DNA from: Bacillus sp. OV166
GTDB taxonomy: Bacteria; Bacillota; Bacilli; Bacillales; Cytobacillaceae
Direction: 5' to 3'
DNA length: 64,000 nucleotides
Assembly (NCBI RefSeq): GCF_900177675.1
Contig: NZ_FXWM01000001.1
Coordinates: 1,497,001-1,561,000, forward strand
Shown here piece by piece: positions 18,581 through 27,470 of the stretch. The translations under genes and the position numbers were made by a program. The stretch's first letter is position 1. Each line of letters begins with the position of its first letter. The notes under the pieces are model-generated. The model saw only the letters and a list, made by a program, of their open reading frames with translations. It searched no databases and was not told the origin of the DNA.

Positions 18581-19537
18581 TTGAAAGTAATTGTTACTGG
18601 CGGAGCAGGGTTTATTGGCTCCCATCTTACAAGGAAATTGTTAATAGAAGGCCATGAGGTTTTAATTATCGATGAACTGCATTCTTACTATTCTGTTGCT
18701 AGGAAAAAACGTCAGCTAGAATTTGCACGTGGAGCAGGAGAGTTCGCTTTCTTTCAAAAAAGTCTTATAAATGACGAAGCGGAAGTAAAGGAAATCTTTC
18801 TTTCCTACAAGCCAGAAATGGTAATACACCTAGCGGCCATTCCTGGTGTATCACATTCAATAGCGGCCCCAAATGAGTATGTTGACTATGATATTAAAGC
18901 CACCATTAATGCACTGCGATTTGCGGGTCAATCAAACGTAAAACATTTTATTTTTGCTTCTTCCTCATCGGTTTACGGAGAACAAAAGAACGTTCCGCTT
19001 CAAGAAGAGATGGCGATGGGAAAGGTGGTATCTCCTTATGCAGCAGCTAAATTTGGGGCTGAATCCTTTTGCCATGCCTATTCTTCAATATTTGACTATA
19101 AAATTTCTATCCTTCGCTTTTTTACCGTTTATGGACCCTGGGGTAGGCCAGATATGGCCATAACAGGATTTATTAAAAATTTGCTGAATAAACAGGAAAT
19201 TACATTGTTTGGAAATAGAACGGCTAGAGACTATACATATATAGAAGATTGTATAACAGGGATCATTAGTGCTTTTAACCAAACTGAAAGGGTCGGTACC
19301 TATAATATAGGGTCTGGTAAACCGATTTTTATTGAGGAATTAGTTGAGTATTTAAAGCAGCATTTTCCTGATATAACTGTAAAACAAGGTGGTTTTCGCC
19401 AAGGGGATGTCAATTCCACATGGGCGGATATTTCGAAGGCACATCAACAGCTTGGATTTACTCCATCAATATCTTTTTCAGAGGGACTTGCTAAAACAAT
19501 AGAATGGGCCAAAAAGCATGTTTCGGAAATCAGTTAA
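18581..19537 (+). CDS. NAD-dependent nucleotide-sugar epimerase
   Basis: 318-residue extended SDR enzyme starting at TTG 18581 (SD GAGGTG). The NAD site GGAGFIGSHL is at residues 7-16. The catalytic Ser is in ASSSSVYGE, and Tyr/Lys are in YAAAK (about 148-152). The downstream FFTVYGPWGRPDMA and NIGSGKPI segments are typical of UDP-glucose/UDP-glucuronate 4-epimerases. With the UDP-glucose dehydrogenase at 26.1 kb it could make UDP-galacturonate from UDP-glucuronate; this is inference. It is the first gene of a tight four-gene operon (18581-22696). Confidence 0.88.
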   Translation: MKVIVTGGAGFIGSHLTRKLLIEGHEVLIIDELHSYYSVARKKRQLEFARGAGEFAFFQKSLINDEAEVKEIFLSYKPEMVIHLAAIPGVSHSIAAPNEYVDYDIKATINALRFAGQSNVKHFIFASSSSVYGEQKNVPLQEEMAMGKVVSPYAAAKFGAESFCHAYSSIFDYKISILRFFTVYGPWGRPDMAITGFIKNLLNKQEITLFGNRTARDYTYIEDCITGIISAFNQTERVGTYNIGSGKPIFIEELVEYLKQHFPDITVKQGGFRQGDVNSTWADISKAHQQLGFTPSISFSEGLAKTIEWAKKHVSEIS

Positions 19538-20468
19538 ACGTTTGGTTAAAGTGATGGGATTCATTCTGGCAGGAATTTTTATCCTGTTGTCCTGGCGATA
19601 TTTTCATGCTGAAAACTTCTTAAATGGGTCCAAAAAATTTTTCTTGGGTAATCCTTTGATTATCATAGTTGTTACCGTGGGATACCTATCCTCATTTATC
19701 CTCAGAGCTGAGGCGTGGAGATTATATCTAGGAAAGAAAGCCAAGTTTATAAGCTGTTTACAAGGCATTCTCTTAAGTCTTTTCGTAAATCATATCACTC
19801 CAATAAAGGTTGGGGATGCGGTTAGGGTAGGGGTGTTGTCCTGGAAGGAAAAAAACATAAGTCCTGATATTTCTGCGCATTCTGTAGTTGTGCTCAGATC
19901 GCTTGATATGTTGTTCCTAATGTTATTTTCCATAATAGGACTAATTGCTTTTTCCAAAGCGTTTATCTTTCATTTGTCATTAGGAGTATTGCTTATTTTA
20001 GGTTTAAGCTTTCTAATAGGAGGATTTATAGTCTTTAAATACTGTCCACTCTTTGTGGAAAAGCATATCTTATTATTAAGAACAAGCTTTAAGGGCTGGA
20101 ATTTTGTTTATATTTTTTTCTTAATTGGATTAAGCTGGGCTATGGAAGGCGCTGTTTTGTGGGGGGTAACAGCTTCGTTAGGTGATGGTCTTTCTATTTA
20201 TAAGTCAATTTGGGTCAATTCTATTACTGTCGGTGGGCAGGTATTTCAAATTACACCTGGGGGAATATCTACATACGAATCAGTCATGACCGCGGCTTTA
20301 ACAAGTTTTGGGTTTCCGACAAAGGATGGATATATGGTTGCTCTTATTAGCCATAGTTATAAGTTTATTTTTTCCTATTTCGTTGGTTTCCTGCTATTGA
20401 TTCATTCACCTGCATCAAATTTTAAACAAATAAAAGTGTTTCTAAGAATGAGAGGAAGACAAAAATGA
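19518..20468 (+). CDS. UPF0104 / lysylphosphatidylglycerol-synthase-TM flippase-like protein
   Basis: 316 residues with seven to eight membrane helices and the family signatures SFILRAEAWRLYL, NHITPIKVGDAVRVGVLS and GGQVFQITPGGISTYES. This domain forms the membrane half of MprF and occurs alone beside glycosyltransferase genes, where it may move lipid-linked substrates. The 20-bp overlap with the epimerase gene indicates coupling. ATG 19518 has a weak SD; ATG 19554 is an alternative that would remove twelve residues. The next gene overlaps by ATGA. Confidence 0.8.
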   Translation: MFRKSVKRLVKVMGFILAGIFILLSWRYFHAENFLNGSKKFFLGNPLIIIVVTVGYLSSFILRAEAWRLYLGKKAKFISCLQGILLSLFVNHITPIKVGDAVRVGVLSWKEKNISPDISAHSVVVLRSLDMLFLMLFSIIGLIAFSKAFIFHLSLGVLLILGLSFLIGGFIVFKYCPLFVEKHILLLRTSFKGWNFVYIFFLIGLSWAMEGAVLWGVTASLGDGLSIYKSIWVNSITVGGQVFQITPGGISTYESVMTAALTSFGFPTKDGYMVALISHSYKFIFSYFVGFLLLIHSPASNFKQIKVFLRMRGRQK

Positions 20469-21913
20469 AAAAAGCATCTTCTTTTGAAAAAGTTGCGGCA
20501 AGGTGTTGGAACCTTCTGAATGAAGGGAAGCCGTTTACTCCAATATTTACAATCGGTACCATGTTGATTTATTCCCTATCTAAGTTGGGATCCCCTTCTT
20601 ACAGTTTAGATCTATTCTTAGGGTTATTAGCCATCTTACCTCTATTAATTATTTACTACCTGTACGATTATCCATTATTTCTTAGAAACTATTTATGGAT
20701 CCCATTTACAGCCTTTCTTATCATTTGGGATCATGTGAATCTTAGTCTGCTTTTTACTGGTATTGGTTTATATTTCTTTTTTACAGTCTTTTTTTGGGGC
20801 ACATTTTATTATCATTTGCGCATCGGCACCTCATGGCTGAATTTTACCCGGTTCTGGAAGCTCGTTTTAAAAAATAGTGATTCAACAAGTGGAAATGCCC
20901 AAGAACAACTGCCAAAGTTTCTTTTGTTATTATCACTTTGGAATTTGACTATTGAGAAGCAAACCTGGTCGGGAAGTGAAATTGGAGTCATCGTATTCTT
21001 CTATTTAGGAATTCTATTGTTTTCTTGGATTCTTCATAAAAATCTGTTCGATTGGAAGCCGAAGATTATCCCTACCTTTACTTCTAATGTTGATGAGCGG
21101 ACAGATGCCATTAATAAGAAAGTTATTGTTATGGTCATTGACGGAATGAGGAAAGAGCGTTTTGAAGAAGCGAACACTCCCTTTCTCGACTATTTGAGAA
21201 AAAATGGAACAGACTATACTAGAATGGAAACCGTCTACCCAGCAAGAACTGTCGTTTGTTTTTCATCGATGTTTTCAGGGACATACCCATTTGAACATGG
21301 AATCAAGTCGAATATGGTTTGGAAGCAGGGTATTAAAGTAGAGAGCGTATTTGACACATTAAGAAAAGTAGGGAAAAAGGGTTCATTATTAGCGGTAGCC
21401 CATCTCGTTGATTCCTTTGGAAAGGATGTAGAGACATTCACAGCCGTAATGCACAATAATGTTGTCGATCGTAAAATTATTGATCGAGCGAAAAATATCA
21501 TGGAAGAACAAGATCCTGATTTGCAAATTGTGCAATTAATAAGTACAGACCAAACTGGACATAGCCGAGGTGTATTATATAACGAATATATTCAAAAAAT
21601 CGAAGAGGCTGACGCCTTAGTTAAAGAATATTTTGAGTGGTTAAAAGAGAAAGGTAAGCTTGAAAATTACACGTTTATTGTTTGTGCTGACCATGGTCAA
21701 GCTGATGGGATTGGTGGACATGGCCACCTCGATGAAGGTGAAAGATTCGTACCGTTCTTTATGTATGGTCCGTCTATTGAAACAGGAAAAAGTGTGGAGG
21801 AAAAGCATAGCTTGGTTTCCCTCGCTTCAACGATTTCCTATTTGTTGGGGGCACCATATCCTAGTCACAGCCGTGGACCAGTATTAATAGAGGCAGTAAG
21901 GAAGGATGTTTAA
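20465..21913 (+). CDS. Membrane-anchored alkaline-phosphatase-superfamily phosphodiesterase
   Basis: 482 residues. Four to five N-terminal membrane helices (about 25-200) precede an extracytoplasmic catalytic domain of the nucleotide pyrophosphatase/phosphodiesterase type. Metal and nucleophile positions appear in VIDGMR (Asp), ARTVVCFSSMFSGTYP (Thr nucleophile region), STDQTGHSRG (Asp and His) and VCADHGQADGIGGHGH (Asp-His and His). The substrate is unknown; phospho-sugar or lipid-phosphate groups at the envelope are plausible because it sits between a flippase-like protein and a polyprenyl-phosphate GT2. ATG 20465 overlaps the previous stop. Confidence 0.8.
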   Translation: MKKASSFEKVAARCWNLLNEGKPFTPIFTIGTMLIYSLSKLGSPSYSLDLFLGLLAILPLLIIYYLYDYPLFLRNYLWIPFTAFLIIWDHVNLSLLFTGIGLYFFFTVFFWGTFYYHLRIGTSWLNFTRFWKLVLKNSDSTSGNAQEQLPKFLLLLSLWNLTIEKQTWSGSEIGVIVFFYLGILLFSWILHKNLFDWKPKIIPTFTSNVDERTDAINKKVIVMVIDGMRKERFEEANTPFLDYLRKNGTDYTRMETVYPARTVVCFSSMFSGTYPFEHGIKSNMVWKQGIKVESVFDTLRKVGKKGSLLAVAHLVDSFGKDVETFTAVMHNNVVDRKIIDRAKNIMEEQDPDLQIVQLISTDQTGHSRGVLYNEYIQKIEEADALVKEYFEWLKEKGKLENYTFIVCADHGQADGIGGHGHLDEGERFVPFFMYGPSIETGKSVEEKHSLVSLASTISYLLGAPYPSHSRGPVLIEAVRKDV

Positions 21914-21916
21914 TCA

Positions 21917-22696
21917 ATGGAGCAGCAAAAAGTAATTGTCTTTCTTCCAGCTTTCAATGAGGAAGAGTCGATTGCCCAAGTCATTCAAAAAATACCAAGA
22001 GATTTCGATCCAAAGGTGAAAGTAGAGGTTTTAGTGATAAATGATGGCTCTAATGATCGAACGGTCGAGCAGTCCTGGAAAGCAGGGGCAGATTATGTCC
22101 ATACCTTTGCTAAAAACCTTGGATTAGGTGCTGCTGTTCGTAAAGGGCTGGAGCTTTGTGTTTTAAATGGAGCAGATATTGGTGTCATGATTGATGCTGA
22201 TAATGAATACCCTGCAGATCAGATTCCTGATATTGTCAAACCCATCTTAATGGGAACAGCTGATTATGTAATGGGTTCCCGTTTCCTTGGAACTATTGAA
22301 GGAATGCAGTGGAACAGGAGAATCGGGAATTATTGTTTTACGTTTCTACAAGCTCTTTTACTAAGAAAATGGATTTATGATGGACAGTCTGGGATGAGAG
22401 CTTTTTCTAAACAAGCTATGGAAGAAGCTGAAATTGTTCATGATTACAATTATGCACAAGTTGTCACGCTGAATCTCATTAGAAAAGGCTTTCGGATGAA
22501 AGAAGTCCCAATTCGATATCAGGTCCGTAAAGCAGGGGAATCATTTATCAAGTTTCGTAGTTATATGACATCGGTCTTACCTGCCATTTTAAAAGAAATG
22601 AGGAGGCCAGTGAAAAAGGTGATCCATAATAGGACAACATCTGGTGCAAGAGACAGGGAATTACACCTGTTGAAAGCAAGGGAGATTAATAAGTAA
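21917..22696 (+). CDS. Family 2 glycosyltransferase, dolichol-phosphate-mannose-synthase type
   Basis: 259 residues with no membrane helix, resembling DPM1/undecaprenyl-phosphate glycosyltransferases: PAFNEEESI (10-18), VINDGSNDRT, the DADNEYP metal site (about 93-99), GSRFLG and the C-terminal VPIRYQVRKAGES. It likely charges undecaprenyl phosphate with a sugar that a GT-C enzyme such as the one at 24.6 kb can use outside. It starts 4 bp after the phosphodiesterase gene and ends the operon; the next gene has its own Fur-controlled promoter. Confidence 0.85.
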   Translation: MEQQKVIVFLPAFNEEESIAQVIQKIPRDFDPKVKVEVLVINDGSNDRTVEQSWKAGADYVHTFAKNLGLGAAVRKGLELCVLNGADIGVMIDADNEYPADQIPDIVKPILMGTADYVMGSRFLGTIEGMQWNRRIGNYCFTFLQALLLRKWIYDGQSGMRAFSKQAMEEAEIVHDYNYAQVVTLNLIRKGFRMKEVPIRYQVRKAGESFIKFRSYMTSVLPAILKEMRRPVKKVIHNRTTSGARDRELHLLKAREINK

Positions 22697-22735
22697 GATA
22701 AATATGATAAATATGTGACATTCTAAATCCTTGCA

Positions 22736-22764
22736 TTGACAGCGAGGATGATAATCATTATCAT
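22736..22764 (+). promoter_or_regulatory. Promoter of the FTR1 operon with perfect Fur box
   Basis: TTGACA (22736-22741), 17-bp spacer, TATCAT (22759-22764). A perfect 7-1-7 Fur box TGATAAT C ATTATCA lies at 22749-22763, across the -10. Confidence 0.92.
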
Positions 22765-22789
22765 TATCCATGTAGGAGGGAAATTCTTA

Positions 22790-23542
22790 ATGAAAAAATT
22801 TTTTGGATTATTTTTTACTTTCGCATTTATTTTTTACAGCATTCCTTTAAGTAGTGCTTTTGCCTATTCCTATGGTGATCCGAATGAGGAGAAGGTTGCT
22901 GAGGTGTACAAAGAAATGGTAGTGAAGCTTGATGAGAATCCTCCCAATTACAATTCCGCCAAAAAAAACTTTGAAACTGTTAAAGAAGAGATTGATATGC
23001 ATATGGGCCAAGAGCCTGCTAAGCTAATTCTGAGTAACCTTAAAGATAAGGACAAGGAAGCTACCATTGACAATATGGAAAAACTACTGGTTTTAAATAT
23101 TGCGAGGCGTTTAGAGAGTATTGAAAAGGACTTTGCTGAATATGACACAACGAAAAGACTCCTAGCTAAAGCCTTTGCTACATACGATGCGTTGTCTCCT
23201 AAAGTGGAAGCTGAAAAACCTGAGAATGATAAGAAAATCAGAACGGATTTTGATCAGGCCCTTGAAGCATTGGGTAATCCCGGATTGTTTGGTGTAGGGA
23301 AAAAAGAGGCGAATTTAGACGCATTTAAGGAAAATAAAGACGAGATTCTAAACTCATTAAAAACTGAATTCAATTTAAAAAGCCTTGAAGTTGGGCATTT
23401 TTCTGAAAGTGCTACAGAAGCTGGGACTGCTAAAAAGGACTGGACGGATATTTCGAATATCCGAAACTGGATACCACTAGTATTAATCGCAGGATTAATA
23501 ATAGCTGTACTGATAGTTGTTATCCGCAGAAGAAGAAAATAG
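22790..23542 (+). CDS. FTR1-associated extracytoplasmic protein
   Basis: 250 residues from ATG 22790 (SD AGGAGGG); an in-frame start at 22736 lies in the promoter. A signal peptide (cleavage near SAFA) is followed by a helical extracytoplasmic domain and a C-terminal membrane helix (about 223-243) ending in RRRRK. The ALGNPGLFGVGKKEANLDAF segment resembles the extracellular part found fused to FTR1 in longer bacterial permeases. Here it is a separate gene 35 bp ahead of the permease, so a split two-component FTR1 is likely. It probably presents iron to the permease. Confidence 0.8.
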   Translation: MKKFFGLFFTFAFIFYSIPLSSAFAYSYGDPNEEKVAEVYKEMVVKLDENPPNYNSAKKNFETVKEEIDMHMGQEPAKLILSNLKDKDKEATIDNMEKLLVLNIARRLESIEKDFAEYDTTKRLLAKAFATYDALSPKVEAEKPENDKKIRTDFDQALEALGNPGLFGVGKKEANLDAFKENKDEILNSLKTEFNLKSLEVGHFSESATEAGTAKKDWTDISNIRNWIPLVLIAGLIIAVLIVVIRRRRK

Positions 23543-23577
23543 AAACTGAAACAACACCATCGGGAGGGGAAACGGCT

Positions 23578-24519
23578 GTGGAGATTCAAGCTCTATTAAT
23601 TACATTCCGTGAAGTATTAGAAGCTTTGTTGATTGTCGGCATCATAACTACTTATCTTAAAAAAGTGGACCATAAGCATTACACGAAATATGTTTGGTTA
23701 GGAGCAGGTCTTGCAGTTTTAGCAAGTGTCGGGGTAGCTCTCTTATTTCAAATTGTCTTTACTGGATTCGCCGCAATGGGAAGCGAAATGTACTTGAAAA
23801 TAGGCATTATGCTAGTTTCGACCGTATTATTAACCCAAATGGTATTCTGGATGGCTAGTCACAGCCGTGATCTAAAAGGAAACATGGAAGGAAAAATGAA
23901 TAAGTTTATTTCTACTGGTAATGTAGTGGGGATGGTTATCCACTCCTTTCTTGTGGTCCTTCGTGAAGGTGTTGAAACTGTGTTCTTTTTTGCTGCCATT
24001 ACAGGGGGAGACATCGGTGCTGCAATGCAAGGATGGGGTGCAATTACTGGAGTGGCCATAGCCGCCATTGTCTCTTATGTGTTCTTTAAAGGAACGATGA
24101 GGATTCCGTTAAGCAGCTTCTTCAAGATAACCGGTGCTTTTATTATTCTTATCTCTGCAGGACTACTAGTTCAAGCGATTTCTATGATGCAGGACCTTAA
24201 CATCATTGGCAGTGTTCTTCCACATGTATATGATCTAACATGGTTCCTGCCAGAGCATCCGATTGATTACACACATTACCTTCGTGATACTGGTTCGGCT
24301 CCGCTTTTATCCGGGGATATTGGAATATTTCTAAAGGCGCTGTTCGGCTATTCTTCCATGCCTTCTATTGAAGAAATATTGGCTTATATCGGATACTTTG
24401 TCGCAATTTTATTGCTTACCTCTTCCAAACCTGCAGGAAGCAAGCAAACGAATAAAACGAATAAAACGAATAAAACGAATTCAAAGACAACTAAAATTCT
24501 TGAGACACAAGTGAAATGA
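23578..24519 (+). CDS. FTR1-family iron permease (EfeU-like)
   Basis: 313 residues from GTG 23578 (SD GGGAGGGG). Seven membrane helices are predicted. The two iron-site motifs RExxE are present: FREVLEAL (residues 10-17) and LREGVETV (about 127). FTR1 proteins import iron, usually after oxidation; no EfeB-type peroxidase or multicopper oxidase gene is in the window. The C terminus is a Lys/Thr/Asn tail encoded by a 9-bp tandem repeat. It is co-transcribed with the FTR1-associated gene under the Fur-controlled promoter and ends in a strong terminator. Confidence 0.92.
   Translation: MEIQALLITFREVLEALLIVGIITTYLKKVDHKHYTKYVWLGAGLAVLASVGVALLFQIVFTGFAAMGSEMYLKIGIMLVSTVLLTQMVFWMASHSRDLKGNMEGKMNKFISTGNVVGMVIHSFLVVLREGVETVFFFAAITGGDIGAAMQGWGAITGVAIAAIVSYVFFKGTMRIPLSSFFKITGAFIILISAGLLVQAISMMQDLNIIGSVLPHVYDLTWFLPEHPIDYTHYLRDTGSAPLLSGDIGIFLKALFGYSSMPSIEEILAYIGYFVAILLLTSSKPAGSKQTNKTNKTNKTNSKTTKILETQVK
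24451..24480 (+). repeat. 9-bp tandem repeat in the FTR1 tail
   Basis: Three perfect copies of AATAAAACG plus AAT encode Asn-Lys-Thr repeats at the cytoplasmic C terminus. The unit is a multiple of three, so copy-number change would alter length without a frameshift. Confidence 0.9.
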
Positions 24520-24533
24520 ATTTTTGAACATTT

Positions 24534-24565
24534 AAAGTACAAGGCCGATGCCTTGTACTTTTTCT
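24534..24565 (+). terminator. Terminator of the FTR1 operon
   Basis: A 12-bp stem AAAGTACAAGGC / GCCTTGTACTTT with loop CGAT and a T-rich tail. Confidence 0.92.
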
Positions 24566-24588
24566 CTAGATCAGGTGGTGGATATTTA

Positions 24589-26052
24589 TTGTTAAAAAGT
24601 AATTTAAAAGATCCCTTTTTATTAGTGATAAGTGTTGCAGCTATAATTATTGTTTTTATATCTCAACTGTATTTTATTAATCCATATACCTCCTCGTGGG
24701 ATCAGGTAGATTTTGCACTGGCAGTGAAGCGCTATGATTTAATGGCTATGCAGCCGCACTTCCCTGGATATCCCTTTTTTATTTTAGGAGGGAAATTCAT
24801 TCATCTGTTTGTGATGGACCCATCAAAAGCATTAACGATTTTTAATGTCTTTTGTTATGCTAGTTCTGTTTTTCCCATTTATAAGTTGTCCAGGAGATTC
24901 ATACAGAGATCATTTGCTAGTTTATCTACAGCACTTATTTATTCAGCAAGCTACAGTGTTATTATGGTTAATCAGCCGATGTCAGAAGGAGCGGCACTGG
25001 CAGCATTTTGGTGGTATTTATGGAGCCTTCTTTTTGCTTTAAACAAAAAAAATTCAAGAGCGATCTTAATACCATTAGGTTTTTTGAGTCTTATGCTAGG
25101 AATTCGCCTTTCCTACTTGCCCTTTGCAATCGGTATAATCTTTCTGTTTTATTGGAAAGTAAAAAAAGATGGATTAAAAATGAAAGAGATCATATATTAC
25201 TTGATCTCGGGAGTCATCTTTCAAGCAATATGGGTAATTGGTCTTGTCATTTCTGAGGGGAGTATCATCGGTTTTATTAAGCTTTCTTTAGCGTTTACCA
25301 GCGGTCATTTCAATGATTGGGGAGGAACGGTAGAGGCAGCTAATATTGGTTTTTTTGATAGATTTATCATTTTTTCCTCAAAGAACATCTTATGGACAGG
25401 AATTGCAACTGAATCTGTGCTTAGTGCTGTCATTTATATTTTCCTTCTCATTTATATATTTATTAGGGCGTTCAAAAAAACAAAAAAAAGATGGCCATTT
25501 ATGAACCTTCTTTTTATATTGTTTAGCAGTTATTTTGGTTGGGCACTATTGGCTCAAAATGTAGAAAAAGCAAGACATGCGCTCCCGCTTGCGGTCTTAT
25601 TGATATTTTTCCTTTGTATTCGTCTTTTTTCAGAAAGAATCCCTTTTCTAGTAGTGGGACTCAGCATTTTCGTCCTTGGCCATCAGGTAAATCAAAATGT
25701 AACCCTATTAGCGACGGAAGCTAAAGAACCTCCAGCTGTTTATAAAATGAATGCATTTATTGAGAAAATGAATGAACCTGTTATACTCTACACATGGGAA
25801 GAAACGAGGGTGTTACAGTATTTAGAGGTTCCATATACACACAAAAGGATAGAAACTTATCAATATTTCCGGTATGATGCGAAATATTTCCAAGGCAGGA
25901 CCGTCCTACTTACAGATAAAGTGATTCAAGGATTTAGGTCACAAGGTATTTCAATAGATGGGAAAATCAAAAAGATAGCAACTTTTCATTCCAACGGACT
26001 TTTTGATCCAGTTTATCATGAAATAATTTTATATAAATGGATGGAGCAATGA
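24589..26052 (+). CDS. GT-C family membrane glycosyltransferase (GT39/ArnT-like)
   Basis: 487 residues from TTG 24589 (SD AGGTGGTGG, spacing about 7); an in-frame TTG at 24553 is inside the preceding terminator. Eleven or so hydrophobic helices are present. The first extracytoplasmic loop has the acidic pair of GT-C enzymes (SSWDQVDFALAV, about residue 40), followed by HFPGYPFFILGGKFIH. Such enzymes take a sugar from a polyprenyl phosphate and attach it to a protein, lipid or wall polymer outside the membrane. The DPM1-like enzyme at 21.9 kb is a natural donor-making partner. The acceptor is unknown. Confidence 0.75.
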   Translation: MLKSNLKDPFLLVISVAAIIIVFISQLYFINPYTSSWDQVDFALAVKRYDLMAMQPHFPGYPFFILGGKFIHLFVMDPSKALTIFNVFCYASSVFPIYKLSRRFIQRSFASLSTALIYSASYSVIMVNQPMSEGAALAAFWWYLWSLLFALNKKNSRAILIPLGFLSLMLGIRLSYLPFAIGIIFLFYWKVKKDGLKMKEIIYYLISGVIFQAIWVIGLVISEGSIIGFIKLSLAFTSGHFNDWGGTVEAANIGFFDRFIIFSSKNILWTGIATESVLSAVIYIFLLIYIFIRAFKKTKKRWPFMNLLFILFSSYFGWALLAQNVEKARHALPLAVLLIFFLCIRLFSERIPFLVVGLSIFVLGHQVNQNVTLLATEAKEPPAVYKMNAFIEKMNEPVILYTWEETRVLQYLEVPYTHKRIETYQYFRYDAKYFQGRTVLLTDKVIQGFRSQGISIDGKIKKIATFHSNGLFDPVYHEIILYKWMEQ

Positions 26053-26102
26053 ACTGAGTAGTAATTAATAAGAAATACTCAATAAGGAAAGGAAAATCTT
26101 CA

Positions 26103-27449
26103 TTGAAAAAAATAGCCATTGCTGGAACAGGATACGTTGGACTAGTTACAGGGGTTTGTTTAGCAGACATCGGCCATGATGTGATTTGCGTAGACCAGGA
26201 CCATCATAAAGTAAGTACATTAAACAATGGGAATCCTCCAATTTATGAGCCAGGATTAAATGAACTGATGTTGAAAAATATGGAGGAGGGGCGGTTACGG
26301 TTTACAACTAGCCCTGCTATTGGCTTTAAATTGGCTGAAATCATCATAATAACAGTAGGAACTCCTCAAAATGAAAATGGCTCCCTTGATTTACAATATA
26401 TTGAACAGATTTCTAAAGAAATTGGCAGGTCAATAAAGCGAAATAACGTCATTGTCGTTACAAAAAGTACGGTACCAGTGGGAACCAATGCAAAAATTAA
26501 AAATTGGATTCAATCCGAAATGCAAACAAGTCTTAAATTTCAAATCGTTTCCAATCCTGAATTTATCAGCCAAGGGTCGGCAATTTATGATACTTTTCAC
26601 GGGGATCGGATAATTATTGGATCTGATAGTGAGGAAGCCCTCCATTCGTTGGAAGAATTATATCAGCCGTTTGGTATTCCCATTTTTAAAACGGATACGA
26701 ATAGTGCTGAATTAATAAAAATAGCATCAAATTCATTCTTAGCTTTAAAAATTAGTTACGTAAATGCACTCGCAAGTATTTGTGAACATGTTGGCGGAAA
26801 TATTGAAGACGTATCATTTGGAATGGGGATGGATTCAAGGATCGGATCATCATTTCTTAAGGCTGGAGTAGGTTTTGGCGGCTCATGCCTGCCGAAAGAT
26901 ACCCACGCACTAGTTCAAATGGGTAATGATGCGGGAGAAGCTTTTAACCTCATTGAGGAGGTTATTAAAGTTAATAAAAGACAGGAACTTAAACTAGTGG
27001 AAAAGGCCCTGAACCGATTTCAAAGTTTACGTGGGAAAAAAGTTGCATTACTGGGGCTTTCATTTAAACCTAATACAGACGATATCAGGGAAGCCGTTTC
27101 GATTAAGTTAGCCAAGCGTCTAGTTCAAGAAGGGGCGATAGTTATTGCCTATGATCCCGTCTCTATTCCAAATGTGAAAAAGGTTTTAGGAAAGCTAATT
27201 TCTTATGCAGATACGGTCGAGCGAGCTCTTATGAATGCTGACCTTACGTTTATTGTAACTGAGTGGGATGAAATTAAAAATGTTCCATTAAATCTCTTCC
27301 ATGAGTTAATGAAAGAACCCGTTATCTTTGACGGGAGAAATTGCTTTCAATTAGAATCTATAAAAAAATATCCAGTTGAATATTATTCAATTGGCAGACC
27401 TAATGTAATTGGAGATATAAACACAGTGTTACAAAACAAAGGCAGCTAG
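26103..27449 (+). CDS. UDP-glucose 6-dehydrogenase
   Basis: 448 residues from TTG 26103 (SD GGAAAGG). The NAD site is AGTGYVGLVTGVCLA (6-20). The catalytic cysteine is in GFGGSCLPKDTHAL (about Cys261), and the UDP-binding C-terminal domain has LSFKPNTDDIREA. It oxidises UDP-glucose twice to UDP-glucuronate (TuaD/Ugd family). A GDP-mannose dehydrogenase is a less likely alternative. The gene sits 50 bp after the GT-C gene. UDP-glucuronate here could serve the epimerase at 18.6 kb and an envelope glycan. A terminator overlaps the stop codon. Confidence 0.9.
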   Translation: MKKIAIAGTGYVGLVTGVCLADIGHDVICVDQDHHKVSTLNNGNPPIYEPGLNELMLKNMEEGRLRFTTSPAIGFKLAEIIIITVGTPQNENGSLDLQYIEQISKEIGRSIKRNNVIVVTKSTVPVGTNAKIKNWIQSEMQTSLKFQIVSNPEFISQGSAIYDTFHGDRIIIGSDSEEALHSLEELYQPFGIPIFKTDTNSAELIKIASNSFLALKISYVNALASICEHVGGNIEDVSFGMGMDSRIGSSFLKAGVGFGGSCLPKDTHALVQMGNDAGEAFNLIEEVIKVNKRQELKLVEKALNRFQSLRGKKVALLGLSFKPNTDDIREAVSIKLAKRLVQEGAIVIAYDPVSIPNVKKVLGKLISYADTVERALMNADLTFIVTEWDEIKNVPLNLFHELMKEPVIFDGRNCFQLESIKKYPVEYYSIGRPNVIGDINTVLQNKGS

Positions 27450-27470
27450 TCGAAATAGCTGCCTTTGTTA
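27435..27470. terminator. Bidirectional terminator between ugd and alr
   Basis: A 14-bp perfect stem AACAAAGGCAGCTA / TAGCTGCCTTTGTT with loop GTCGAAA contains the ugd stop codon. It lies 1 bp from the end of the convergent alr gene. Confidence 0.9.

Noticed and set aside
24553..24588. Earlier TTG start for the GT-C glycosyltransferase.
   Set aside because: It falls within the 3' arm of the FTR1 operon terminator and has no SD; TTG 24589 has one.
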